Positions 51,172 through 59,972 of a stretch of DNA of 64,000 bases are shown here, piece after piece. The stretch spans positions 113,991 to 177,990 of the forward strand of contig NZ_JACHLR010000010.1 of assembly GCF_014204535.1 (NCBI RefSeq), written 5' to 3'. The notes beneath the pieces are model-generated. The model did no database searches. It was not told the DNA's origin and saw only the letters and a program-made list of their open reading frames with translations. Both the position numbers and the translations under genes were made by a program. Position 1 is the stretch's first letter. Each line of letters opens with the position of its first letter. This stretch comes from Novosphingobium chloroacetimidivorans. Its GTDB lineage: Bacteria; Pseudomonadota; Alphaproteobacteria; Sphingomonadales; Sphingomonadaceae.

Positions 51172-51786
51172 ATGAAGATCCTGATCGCCACCGCCTCGCT
51201 CGCCATCGCCGCCACGATCGCAGCCACTTCCCCCGCCGCCGCCCAGGAGGCTTTCCAAGGGCCCTATGCTGGCATCGAGGCCGGCTGGAACAAGAACAAG
51301 ATTGATCGCGCCGAGACCGACATCGGTCGCGCGGACGTCCGGACCTCGCAGGACTCGGCGACTGCAGGTATCTTCGCCGGCTACAACCAGAAGGTCAGCG
51401 ACCGGATCGTGCTCTCGGCCGAGGCAGGATTCAGCATGGGCTTCGACGACGCGGTGACCCGCACCACAGGCAGCACGCTCGCCAGCATCGACCCGGAATA
51501 CAACTTCGATCTCGGTGTGCGCGCCGGCTATCTCGTCAATGACAAGACCCTAATCTACGCTCGCGGCGGCTACCAGAACCTGCGCGCCTCGGTTCGCATC
51601 AACGACGCCACCGCCTCGCGCTACAACAAGGACACCTTCGACGGCTGGTCGGTCGGTGGCGGCGTCGAGCGCATGCTGACGGAGCGCGTCTCGGCACGCC
51701 TCGAGTATCGCTACAGCGACCTCGGCGGCAGCGACACGAAGTTCGAGCGCCATCAGGTGCTGGCCGGCGTCGCATACCACTTCTGA
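51172..51786 (+). CDS. outer-membrane beta-barrel protein (OmpA/Omp25-like)
   Basis: This 204-residue protein has a signal peptide (MKILIATASLAIAATIAATSPAAAQ) and an eight-strand barrel of the OMP_b-brl type: GPYAGIEAGWNKNKID, SATAGIFAGYNQKVSDRIVLSAEAGFSMGF, DLGVRAGYLVNDKTLIYARGGYQN, GWSVGGGVERMLTERVSARLEYRYSDLG and the C-terminal VLAGVAYHF ending in Phe, as required for BAM insertion. Relatives are porin-like or adhesin-like surface proteins. A terminator follows. Function unknown. Confidence 0.9.
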   Translation: MKILIATASLAIAATIAATSPAAAQEAFQGPYAGIEAGWNKNKIDRAETDIGRADVRTSQDSATAGIFAGYNQKVSDRIVLSAEAGFSMGFDDAVTRTTGSTLASIDPEYNFDLGVRAGYLVNDKTLIYARGGYQNLRASVRINDATASRYNKDTFDGWSVGGGVERMLTERVSARLEYRYSDLGGSDTKFERHQVLAGVAYHF

Positions 51787-51818
51787 GCGATCTGGGCGAC
51801 GAGCGCCCGCCCCAAGGC

Positions 51819-51844
51819 TCCCCGGTCGCCGCGCCGGCCGGGGA
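51819..51844 (+). terminator. stem-loop after the barrel protein
   Basis: TCCCCGG pairs with CCGGGGA across 12 bases, 33 bp after the stop codon. Confidence 0.5.
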
Positions 51845-51870
51845 CCGCCTGTCAGAATGGAGACCCCGCC

Positions 51871-52422
51871 ATGCACTACGCGTCTTCCCCCTTCGATCGT
51901 CGGGACGTCATTGACTTCGACCCTTTCCATCGATCCTCCGCCACTCGCGTCGAACCCGCATCGCTGACGGTGATCGAGCGCAGCGTGCTCAGCCTCTCGT
52001 TAGGGGACTCCGAGAAGACGATCGGTGAACCTCCAAGGTGGCGTCGGTTCACCTCAGGCCTCTTCGGAGAAAAGCTGCCCACCCGCCTCGCCAGCGAACC
52101 GCTCGAGGAGCTTCGGCGTTTCGCCATTCTCGCCAGGCTACATGGCCAGGTTGACGACGACACGCTCGATCGCTTCCTGGACGCCGGTTACACCGTCGAG
52201 CAGGCTGACCTGGTCACGCACTTCATCGGGCTCCACGCACCGGCGAAACGACCCATCGGCAGCGTGATGGTCGCCTGGCTCGCAATCGCGATCGCGGCGA
52301 TCTTCGTCTATTTTTTTATAAGGAGTCTTGTCGAGGAACCCGCCATCAGCCTCATCATCACCGGCTTGGCCTTCGTTACCTTCGCCTCGCTCACGGCTCC
52401 TCACGAGCACCGGATACGCTAG
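51871..52422 (+). CDS. uncharacterised protein with two C-terminal membrane helices
   Basis: This 183-residue protein has a soluble N-terminal half, including a helical stretch (EPLEELRRFAILARLHGQVDDDTLDRFLDAGYTVEQADLVTHFIGLH), and two hydrophobic helices (SVMVAWLAIAIAAIFVYFFI and AISLIITGLAFVTFASLTAP). It is not recognised. A GGAGAC site lies near the start. Its stop codon shares a CTAG with the convergent GNAT gene. Confidence 0.7.
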   Translation: MHYASSPFDRRDVIDFDPFHRSSATRVEPASLTVIERSVLSLSLGDSEKTIGEPPRWRRFTSGLFGEKLPTRLASEPLEELRRFAILARLHGQVDDDTLDRFLDAGYTVEQADLVTHFIGLHAPAKRPIGSVMVAWLAIAIAAIFVYFFIRSLVEEPAISLIITGLAFVTFASLTAPHEHRIR

Positions 52423-52877
52423 CGAGAAAGCCGCTGGATGAGGTGGTAGGCAACCGTCTCGTAGCCGCAGCGGTGGTATACGCGCTGCGCACCGGTGTTG
52501 CTGAGCGCCGTGTCCAATGCGAGCACATCCTGGCCCGAGGCGACCGCAATCTCTCGAACAGCATCCAGCAAGCTCTCGGCATGACCCTGCCTGCGCGCAT
52601 CCGGATCGACCACCACGTCGTCGACGTAGAGGAACCTTCCGAACACCAGGTTCTCCTGGAGGCGGAAACCGGCGAGCGCAACGACCGTGGTCCCGTCGAA
52701 GATCGCCAGAAGCCGGTATCCCTTCCCCATCTGCCGTCTGATCCTGTCCACGACGGCTACGTCGTCGGCCTCCAGGTGCGGCCTCAGGACACGCATGACC
52801 GGAACGCAGACGAGCAAGTCGTCCTCGACCGTCATCTCCCGGAGCGGGACGGACATGGCACCCACATCACTGTTCAT
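52419..52877 (-). CDS. GNAT-family N-acetyltransferase
   Basis: This 152-residue GNAT has LREMTVEDDLLVCVPVMRVLRPHL at the N-terminus, VDDVVVDPDARRQGHAESLLDAV as acetyl-CoA loop and LSNTGAQRVYHRCGYETV at the C-terminus. The ATG at 52877 with GAGAAA upstream is preferred; the frame is open to 53000 without family similarity. It shares CTAG with the upstream convergent gene. A good recurrent promoter element lies at 53011-53028 on the same strand, giving a leader of about 130 bases. Confidence 0.87.
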   Translation of the reverse strand: MNSDVGAMSVPLREMTVEDDLLVCVPVMRVLRPHLEADDVAVVDRIRRQMGKGYRLLAIFDGTTVVALAGFRLQENLVFGRFLYVDDVVVDPDARRQGHAESLLDAVREIAVASGQDVLALDTALSNTGAQRVYHRCGYETVAYHLIQRLSR

Positions 52878-53010
52878 TCGGTTTCTCGCTAATCGTTCAC
52901 GATCGAGGATAGCGATGGATGCGATCGAACAGACGACCGGACCACACCACGACCCGTTGATCACCGTAGGCCGGGGGACCCGAGGCGGCGACCGGTTCAA
53001 GGGCAGACCG

Positions 53011-53028
53011 CCTCATACGAAGGGATAG
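53011..53028 (-). promoter_or_regulatory. recurrent element, copy 11 (minus strand)
   Basis: On the minus strand CTATCCCTTCGTATGAGG is a close match, 134 bp before the GNAT start. Only 12 bp separate it from a plus-strand copy (53041), forming a back-to-back promoter pair. Confidence 0.55.
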
Positions 53029-53040
53029 GTCAGCCCCCGA

Positions 53041-53057
53041 CTAGACGATCGTATGGA
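53041..53057 (+). promoter_or_regulatory. recurrent element, copy 12
   Basis: CTAGACGATCGTATGGA lies 69 bp before the membrane-protein gene at 53126, divergent from copy 11. Confidence 0.45.
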
Positions 53058-53125
53058 CGAAGCTCGCCGCCTTCCGTGGCAATCGTTCAATCGCGCGACC
53101 GCCGGTCGTGCATGGAGCGATGGCG

Positions 53126-53623
53126 ATGGGCCGTCCGCTGCCAAGCGCCATTAAAGGGTTCCGCTGGGTGAACGCCATCGACCACTCCATCCAAGGACGA
53201 CGGCATCGCAACGCAGCCTGCCGGGCCCTCATTCCAACGTTAAGACTCGCCGTCCTCGCCCTGTTCTATCCCGCTTTCGTCGACGTCTTCCACTGGGCGG
53301 TCGGTATGCCGGGAACACCGCAGACGCCTGGCGGCATCGCGATCGCGACCTTGTCCATGCTGCTCATGTTCGCGGTGCCTTGCTACGGCTTCGCCCGCAT
53401 CCTCGGCGCGCCTCAGGCTCCAAGCGTCAAGCCGGTACTCGAGGCCCGCGCCCGCAGGCTCGCCTACGCCACCGTCGCCGCGCCCGCCCTCTATTGCTTC
53501 GTGGGCGTCTGGCAGTTCCTGCTTTCCAGCCCCCTTTCCGACGCAGCGGCCTGGATCCTGATCTGGTGCCCCGCCATCCTCTATGTGGCACTGGCTCCGA
53601 TCAGGTTCGCACCGTCCGGTTGA
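53126..53623 (+). CDS. membrane protein, probable N-terminal half of a split gene
   Basis: This 165-residue protein has four hydrophobic helices (LRLAVLALFYPAFVDVFHWAVG, GIAIATLSMLLMFAVPCYGFARIL, LAYATVAAPALYCFVGVWQFLLS, AAWILIWCPAILYVALAP). The start at 53126 follows GGAG by eight bases. It ends at a TGA, and the same reading frame continues after eight more codons into the next membrane gene (53648), suggesting that the two once formed one protein of about 360 residues. Not recognised otherwise. Confidence 0.6.
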   Translation: MGRPLPSAIKGFRWVNAIDHSIQGRRHRNAACRALIPTLRLAVLALFYPAFVDVFHWAVGMPGTPQTPGGIAIATLSMLLMFAVPCYGFARILGAPQAPSVKPVLEARARRLAYATVAAPALYCFVGVWQFLLSSPLSDAAAWILIWCPAILYVALAPIRFAPSG

Positions 53624-53647
53624 AGAAGCCCATCCACAAGTCTCCGC

Positions 53648-54226
53648 GTGACGCATGGCGGCACCGCACTGATCTTCGTCATCTATGTAGCCTTCCATCT
53701 TGTGAACCACGTGTTGGCATGGGAGGGACAGGCAGAACACGCCGCTGTCATCGAGATCGGCCGGAAGGTCTATCGCTCTCGCATCGGCGAACCGATCCTC
53801 GTCGCCGCGATGCTGTTCCAAATCGCCACCGGCCTGATGCTGTCTTGGCGGTGGAGCGCCAAACAGCTCGACTTTCACAAGACCTTCCAGGTCGCGTCGG
53901 GCTTTTTCCTGTCGATCTACATCCTCGGCCATATGAACTCGGTCTTCACGCTGGCACGCTGGTCCATGGGCATCCCGACCGGATGGGACTTCGCAACCGG
54001 GGCTCCCAACGGCCTCATCCACGATCCGTGGAGCGCGAGGCTGATTCCGCACTATGCCCGCGCGACCTTCCTCGTGGTCGGCCACCTCTTCTCCGGATTG
54101 CGCGTGGTCATGCTGGCACACGGAACGATCGAAGCGTCTGCGGATCGAGTGTGGGTCTCGGGAACCGTCTTCGCCGCGGTGCTGTCGGCATCGATCATGC
54201 TCGCGATGTGCGGCATGCGCGCCTAA
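53648..54226 (+). CDS. membrane protein, probable C-terminal half of a split gene
   Basis: This 192-residue protein starts with GTG and has five hydrophobic helices. HGGTALIFVIYVAFHLVNHVLAWEG, HKTFQVASGFFLSIYILGHMNSVF and YARATFLVVGHLFSGLRVVMLAHG place His residues within helices, like the haem-binding helices of succinate-dehydrogenase cytochrome b. No good ribosome site precedes the GTG, and the frame is continuous with the gene at 53126 except for one TGA (53621-53623). Two coupled proteins or one gene with a nonsense mutation are both possible. Confidence 0.6.
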   Translation: MTHGGTALIFVIYVAFHLVNHVLAWEGQAEHAAVIEIGRKVYRSRIGEPILVAAMLFQIATGLMLSWRWSAKQLDFHKTFQVASGFFLSIYILGHMNSVFTLARWSMGIPTGWDFATGAPNGLIHDPWSARLIPHYARATFLVVGHLFSGLRVVMLAHGTIEASADRVWVSGTVFAAVLSASIMLAMCGMRA

Positions 54227-54387
54227 GGAAGGTTCGATCGTCGAACGGACGTGGCCATCCTATACAATTAGATGCCCCCGATCCGCCTTGCGCGTGATGC
54301 CCTCGGCCCCGAACGGCCGATAGGAGGTGAGCGCGCGCCGATGGCCGCCCTCTCCCGGGTCGCGACGCGTGGCATCCTCTGCCCGCT

Positions 54388-54433
54388 GAACGGGCCGGTC
54401 CAAACTAACCCCTGTCTGGAGACCGGCCCGTTC
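54388..54433 (+). terminator. 13-bp stem-loop terminator
   Basis: GAACGGGCCGGTC and GACCGGCCCGTTC are perfect complements separated by 20 bases and followed by CCTTTT. The T-run makes a rho-independent terminator likely, although it lies 160 bp after the nearest stop codon. Confidence 0.65.
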
Positions 54434-54465
54434 CCTTTTCGGCGCCACCGCGCGTCACCGGAAAC

Positions 54466-54482
54466 CTAGCGCTTGGTATAGT
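54466..54482 (+). promoter_or_regulatory. recurrent element, copy 13
   Basis: CTAGCGCTTGGTATAGT lies 126 bp before the AhpD-like gene at 54608. Confidence 0.45.
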
Positions 54483-54607
54483 TTCGGCACGTCCTCCGTC
54501 CGGTCGTCTCGGGGAACCGAACGGTCCAAGAGCGCAAGAGGCCGCCGAAGCCGGGTTGATGTGAAAACCCCTCGGCATGACCACCATTCGCACGGAGGAA
54601 GATCCTT

Positions 54608-55051
54608 ATGACTGCGCGCATTGCCAATCCATTCCATCACGCCGGTGCCAGCCTGAAGGGGGCAATGGCGTTGGAGAAGTCCTTTTCCGACTCCGGCATC
54701 GATCAGAAGCTGCTCGGGCTCGTCCGACTGAGGGCGTCCCAGATCAACGGCTGCGCCTACTGCATTAGTGAACATGTTCGCGATCTTCAGAAGGCGGGCG
54801 AACCCGAGATGCGCATCCACATGCTGGCCGGCTGGCGCGAAGCGACGGACTTCTCGCCCAAGGAGCGGGCAGCCCTGGCGTGGACCGAGACCCTGACGCT
54901 CGTCGCCGCGACGCATGCCCCGGACGACGTCTACGAAGGCTTCAAGGCGGAGTTCACCGAGGACGAACAGGTGATCATCACGCTCGTCATCGGGGCGATC
55001 AACATGTGGAATCGCCTGCAGATCGGGTTCCGAGTGCCTCCGGCAGCCTGA
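54608..55051 (+). CDS. carboxymuconolactone decarboxylase / AhpD-family protein (third copy)
   Basis: This 147-residue AhpD-like protein has VRLRASQINGCAYCISEHVRDLQ containing the CxxC pair and His. GGAGGAAG precedes the ATG. It is the third family member in the window and, like the one at 46957, carries the recurrent element rather than an ECF41 promoter. A hairpin follows the stop codon. Function as in the other copies: thiol-linked peroxide reduction, substrate unknown. Confidence 0.88.
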   Translation: MTARIANPFHHAGASLKGAMALEKSFSDSGIDQKLLGLVRLRASQINGCAYCISEHVRDLQKAGEPEMRIHMLAGWREATDFSPKERAALAWTETLTLVAATHAPDDVYEGFKAEFTEDEQVIITLVIGAINMWNRLQIGFRVPPAA

Positions 55052-55065
55052 TCCGCTAACTCCGC

Positions 55066-55092
55066 GATCCGCCGGTTGTCCACGGGCGGATC
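55066..55092 (+). terminator. stem-loop after the third AhpD-like gene
   Basis: GATCCGCC and GGCGGATC form a perfect 8-bp stem with an 11-base loop, 14 bp after the stop codon. Confidence 0.55.
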
Positions 55093-55160
55093 GAGGCCAT
55101 TCTCGCGATCATCTGCTACGTGCTTTCACTTCTGATCCGCGTTCTGCCAGAACATGCCGT

Positions 55161-55793
55161 ATGCAAATGCAAGAATGCTCAGGTGAGAGTGACGAATTGT
55201 CCTCAATTGAAGATGTCCGCGCTGTTTTGAAGACGAACGAGGCGCTGCTCATTCACTTCAACACGCCGATGTCTCGCCACGAATTCGGGTATCCGCAGGA
55301 TCTCCATGACGCGCTCGCGAACCCGCAATGGGAGATGTGCTACTCGACGATACAAAGCGCCGGCCTCCGCCCTACCCAGACCGATCCGAAGACTGCCGCG
55401 GCCTGCGGATGCGTTGGTGTCGTCGTCAATCTGACTGAGGCGAAATCGCTGCTGCGCGTCCACAGCGGCGACGCCGGGAGCAATGATCGCGGTTGGGGAG
55501 CCGGAATGGGCTCGATGCCGAGCCGAGCGACTTGCGGTGATTCAATTGCCGGCCGCACGACTGGTTACAACGAATGGTATCTGTCGAACGCAACGCCGAT
55601 CGGCATCTTTTCATTCCCGGAGCCGGCCATGTTCAACCCGGGCGTTGACGAAATCCACCGCGGCCTTGCCGCAGTGGTCGAGGAATTTTGCTGTCACAGG
55701 ATCTTCACAGCTTCGACTGGCGAGTTCCACGAATTCGACCGAAACAGCGGCAACTGGAAGGTCTGCGGATACGGAGATATCATTCCGGAATGA
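55161..55793 (+). CDS. uncharacterised protein, possibly foreign
   Basis: This 210-residue soluble protein is not recognised. It contains NEALLIHFNTPMSRHEFGYPQDLHDAL, two Cys-rich patches (AAACGCVGVVVNL and VEEFCCHRIF) and a Gly-rich stretch (SNDRGWGAGMGSM). Its A/T content and codon use (many AAT, TTT, ATT) look different from its neighbours, suggesting transfer. Ribosome site and start are uncertain: ATG codons at 55161 and 55167 are both open. It stops only a few bases before the convergent NmrA-like gene. Confidence 0.6.
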   Translation: MQMQECSGESDELSSIEDVRAVLKTNEALLIHFNTPMSRHEFGYPQDLHDALANPQWEMCYSTIQSAGLRPTQTDPKTAAACGCVGVVVNLTEAKSLLRVHSGDAGSNDRGWGAGMGSMPSRATCGDSIAGRTTGYNEWYLSNATPIGIFSFPEPAMFNPGVDEIHRGLAAVVEEFCCHRIFTASTGEFHEFDRNSGNWKVCGYGDIIPE

Positions 55794-55799
55794 GGCTGC

Positions 55800-56564
55800 T
55801 CAGGCCCGCGCAACGAACTCCCTCAGCCAATCCTCAAATCGTATTTCAGTCGTGACCGCAGGTTGCCGCGGGAACAGCCGCTCGGCTCCGATCTGCATGC
55901 CGTAGAAAAGCGCGTCATTCTCCACGACCACGCCTCGCGGGTCCACGTTTGCCGTCAGCATCCCCCGCATTAACGTCGCCAGATCGAGCGTCTCCGGACC
56001 GCCGACTTCGAACACGTCGTTCAGCGGCGTGCCCACGGCCGCTTCCGCGACGATCTCACCGACATCAGCTGCGGCCGCCGGTCGCAGTTCCAGCGGCGGG
56101 ACGCGGATCGCCCCTTCAGCATCGGTCTCGGCATCGACGATGCGGTAGATCTGCTCGAACAACGTGGCCGTCCTGATGATCGTGAACGGGATACCGCAGG
56201 TGCGCACCAAGCTCTCCTGCGTGATCTTCGCCAGAAAGAAGTCCGAGAGGACGAGGCGGTCTGCACCGATCGCCGACAATATCACCACATGGCCGACCCC
56301 CGCCGTCCGTGCCGCGTCGCCGAGGCGACGCGCGGCGGTCGCATGGAAGTCCAAGAGGGTTACGCCCAGTTCGCCGCGAGACCGGGGGTCCGTGAGATCC
56401 AACGCTACCTGGGCGCCAGCGAGGGCCTCGGACAGACCCACTCCGGTCAGGACGTCGACCCCGCTTGATCGAGAGGCGACGATGGTCTCGATTCCACGGT
56501 TCCGGAGCGCAGCCGCTACCCTTGCACCCGCCAGACCGGTTCCGCCCAAAATCGTGATCTTCAT
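55800..56564 (-). CDS. NmrA-like NAD(P)-binding protein (second copy)
   Basis: This 254-residue protein is a paralogue of the one at 27523: N-terminal MKITILGGTGLAGARV, VALDLTDPRS, VVILSAIGADRLVLSDFFLAKITQESLVR, FTIIRTATLFEQIYRIV and C-terminal IRFEDWLREFV. It binds NAD(P) at the GxxGxxG loop and probably reduces or senses a quinone or similar small molecule. The start follows family expectation. It is convergent with the uncharacterised gene at 55161. No recurrent element is visible before it. Confidence 0.87.
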   Translation of the reverse strand: MKITILGGTGLAGARVAAALRNRGIETIVASRSSGVDVLTGVGLSEALAGAQVALDLTDPRSRGELGVTLLDFHATAARRLGDAARTAGVGHVVILSAIGADRLVLSDFFLAKITQESLVRTCGIPFTIIRTATLFEQIYRIVDAETDAEGAIRVPPLELRPAAAADVGEIVAEAAVGTPLNDVFEVGGPETLDLATLMRGMLTANVDPRGVVVENDALFYGMQIGAERLFPRQPAVTTEIRFEDWLREFVARA

Positions 56565-56682
56565 CAGGCAATCATCCGTCCAAGTGAATGGCCAATCCGG
56601 GCGATAAAGATCGTCCCCGTCGGTGAGACAGGTGACGGACGGATGCCTGCAGGCCAGACGAGTTGCCACCAAGCCATTCGAC

Positions 56683-58588
<1,906 letters not shown>

Positions 58589-59872
58589 TCAGCGCTGCGC
58601 CAGTTCGACATACTCGCGCTGCGTCGGACCGCTGTAGATCTGCCGGGGTCGGCCGATCTTCTGGTCTGAATCGGTGATCATCTCGTTCCACTGCGCGATC
58701 CATCCAACCGTGCGCGCAAGGGCGAACAGCGCGGTGAACATCGACGTCGGAAAGCCGATTACAGACAGTATAATGCCGGAATAGAAATCGACGTTGGGGA
58801 ACAGCTTCTTCTCGATGAAGTATGGATCACTCAGGGCGATCTCCTCAAGCCGGAGTGCGGTGTCGAACACCGGGTCGCTCACCTTGAGACTGCCGAATAC
58901 CTCGCGGACCGTCTTCTGCATGACCGTCGCGCGAGGATCATAGTTCTTGTAGACCCGGTGGCCGAAGCCCATGAGCCGGAACGGATCGTCCTTGTCCTTC
59001 GCCCGCGCAATGTAGTGCGGAATCCTGTCCGGCGTGCCGATCTCGCGCAGCATGTTCAGCGCCGCCTCGTTGGCACCGCCATGCGCCGGTCCCCAGAGAC
59101 ATGCGATGCCCGCGGCCATGCAGGCGAACGGGTTCGCCCCCGAGGAACCAGCGAGCCGGACCGTGGAGGTCGAAGCGTTCTGCTCATGGTCCGCGTGGAG
59201 GATAAAGATGCGGTCCATCGCCCGCTCCACAATCGGGTTCACCTCGTACTCCTCGGCCGGCACGCCGAACGTCATGCGGAGGAAGTTGCCCGCGTAGGAG
59301 AGCGAATTGTCCGGATAGAGGAAAGGCTGTCCGATGCTGTATTTGTAGGCCATCGCCGCGACCGTCGGCATCTTCGCGACCAAGCGATGGCTTGCGACGA
59401 GACGCTGGCCGGCGTCGTGCACGTTCGTGGAGTCGGGGTAGAAGGCGGAGAGAGCCCCCACCACACCGCACATCACCGCCATGGGGTGGGCATCGCGGCG
59501 GAAGCCGCGATAGAAGCTGGCCAGCTGCTCGTGCACCATCGTGTGCCGGGTGATCGTCGCGACGAAGTCGTCGAGCTCACTCGCGTCCGGCAGCTCGCCG
59601 TTGAGCAGCAGGTAGGCGACTTCCATGAAGCTGGACCGCTCGGCAAGCTCCCCGATCGCGTATCCGCGATGGAGGAGAACCCCCTCCTCCCCGTCGATGA
59701 AGGTCAGCGCCGACCGACACGACGCCGTCGACGTGAATCCGGGATCGTAGGTGAAGGCGCCGGTCTGGGCATAGAACTTCCGGATGTCGACGACTTTGGG
59801 CCCCACCGTTCCGGACAGGACCGCGTAGTCGTGGTCCTCACCCGCAAGCGAGATCGTGGCGGCATCGGTCAT
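58589..59872 (-). CDS. gltA: citrate synthase (type II)
   Basis: This 427-residue citrate synthase has the full family pattern: [52 protein letters not shown] with catalytic His, [15 protein letters not shown] with the second His, and [12 protein letters not shown] with the Asp. It condenses acetyl-CoA and oxaloacetate. The ATG at 59872 gives [13 protein letters not shown]. The Tn3-family transposon end lies only 62 bp upstream of the start, so the native promoter was probably cut off or replaced. Whether this is the only gltA of the genome cannot be told. Confidence 0.95.
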   Translation of the reverse strand: MTDAATISLAGEDHDYAVLSGTVGPKVVDIRKFYAQTGAFTYDPGFTSTASCRSALTFIDGEEGVLLHRGYAIGELAERSSFMEVAYLLLNGELPDASELDDFVATITRHTMVHEQLASFYRGFRRDAHPMAVMCGVVGALSAFYPDSTNVHDAGQRLVASHRLVAKMPTVAAMAYKYSIGQPFLYPDNSLSYAGNFLRMTFGVPAEEYEVNPIVERAMDRIFILHADHEQNASTSTVRLAGSSGANPFACMAAGIACLWGPAHGGANEAALNMLREIGTPDRIPHYIARAKDKDDPFRLMGFGHRVYKNYDPRATVMQKTVREVFGSLKVSDPVFDTALRLEEIALSDPYFIEKKLFPNVDFYSGIILSVIGFPTSMFTALFALARTVGWIAQWNEMITDSDQKIGRPRQIYSGPTQREYVELAQR

Positions 59873-59934
59873 ACGGGCTCTCCGAAGGTTTCGTCGCACC
59901 ATTCTCGCCCGTTCCGTCCCGCCGCGACATTATA

Positions 59935-59972
59935 GGGGTCCGGTGAGAGGATGGTCGAAAACGTACGCTAAG
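59935..59972. repeat. 38-bp terminal inverted repeat of a Tn3-family transposon
   Basis: The sequence from GGGGTCCGGTGAGAG to ACGCTAAG is exactly 38 bp and has the GGGG start and ACGCTAAG end of Tn3-family terminal repeats. It marks the left end of the element. TTATA just outside (59930-59934) is the candidate 5-bp target duplication. The tnpA stop codon lies inside the repeat. The right repeat is not in the window. Confidence 0.9.

Larger units (their letters stand above)
54227..54607. other. intergenic region with terminator and promoter element
   Basis: This 381-bp spacer has no gene. It contains a long perfect stem-loop (54388-54433) and, closer to the AhpD-like gene, a copy of the recurrent element. 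Confidence 0.55.

Noticed and set aside
55691..55714. A further TGTCACA that could start an ECF41 promoter
   Set aside because: It lies inside a coding sequence, and the base run at spacing 16 is GACT rather than CGTC.
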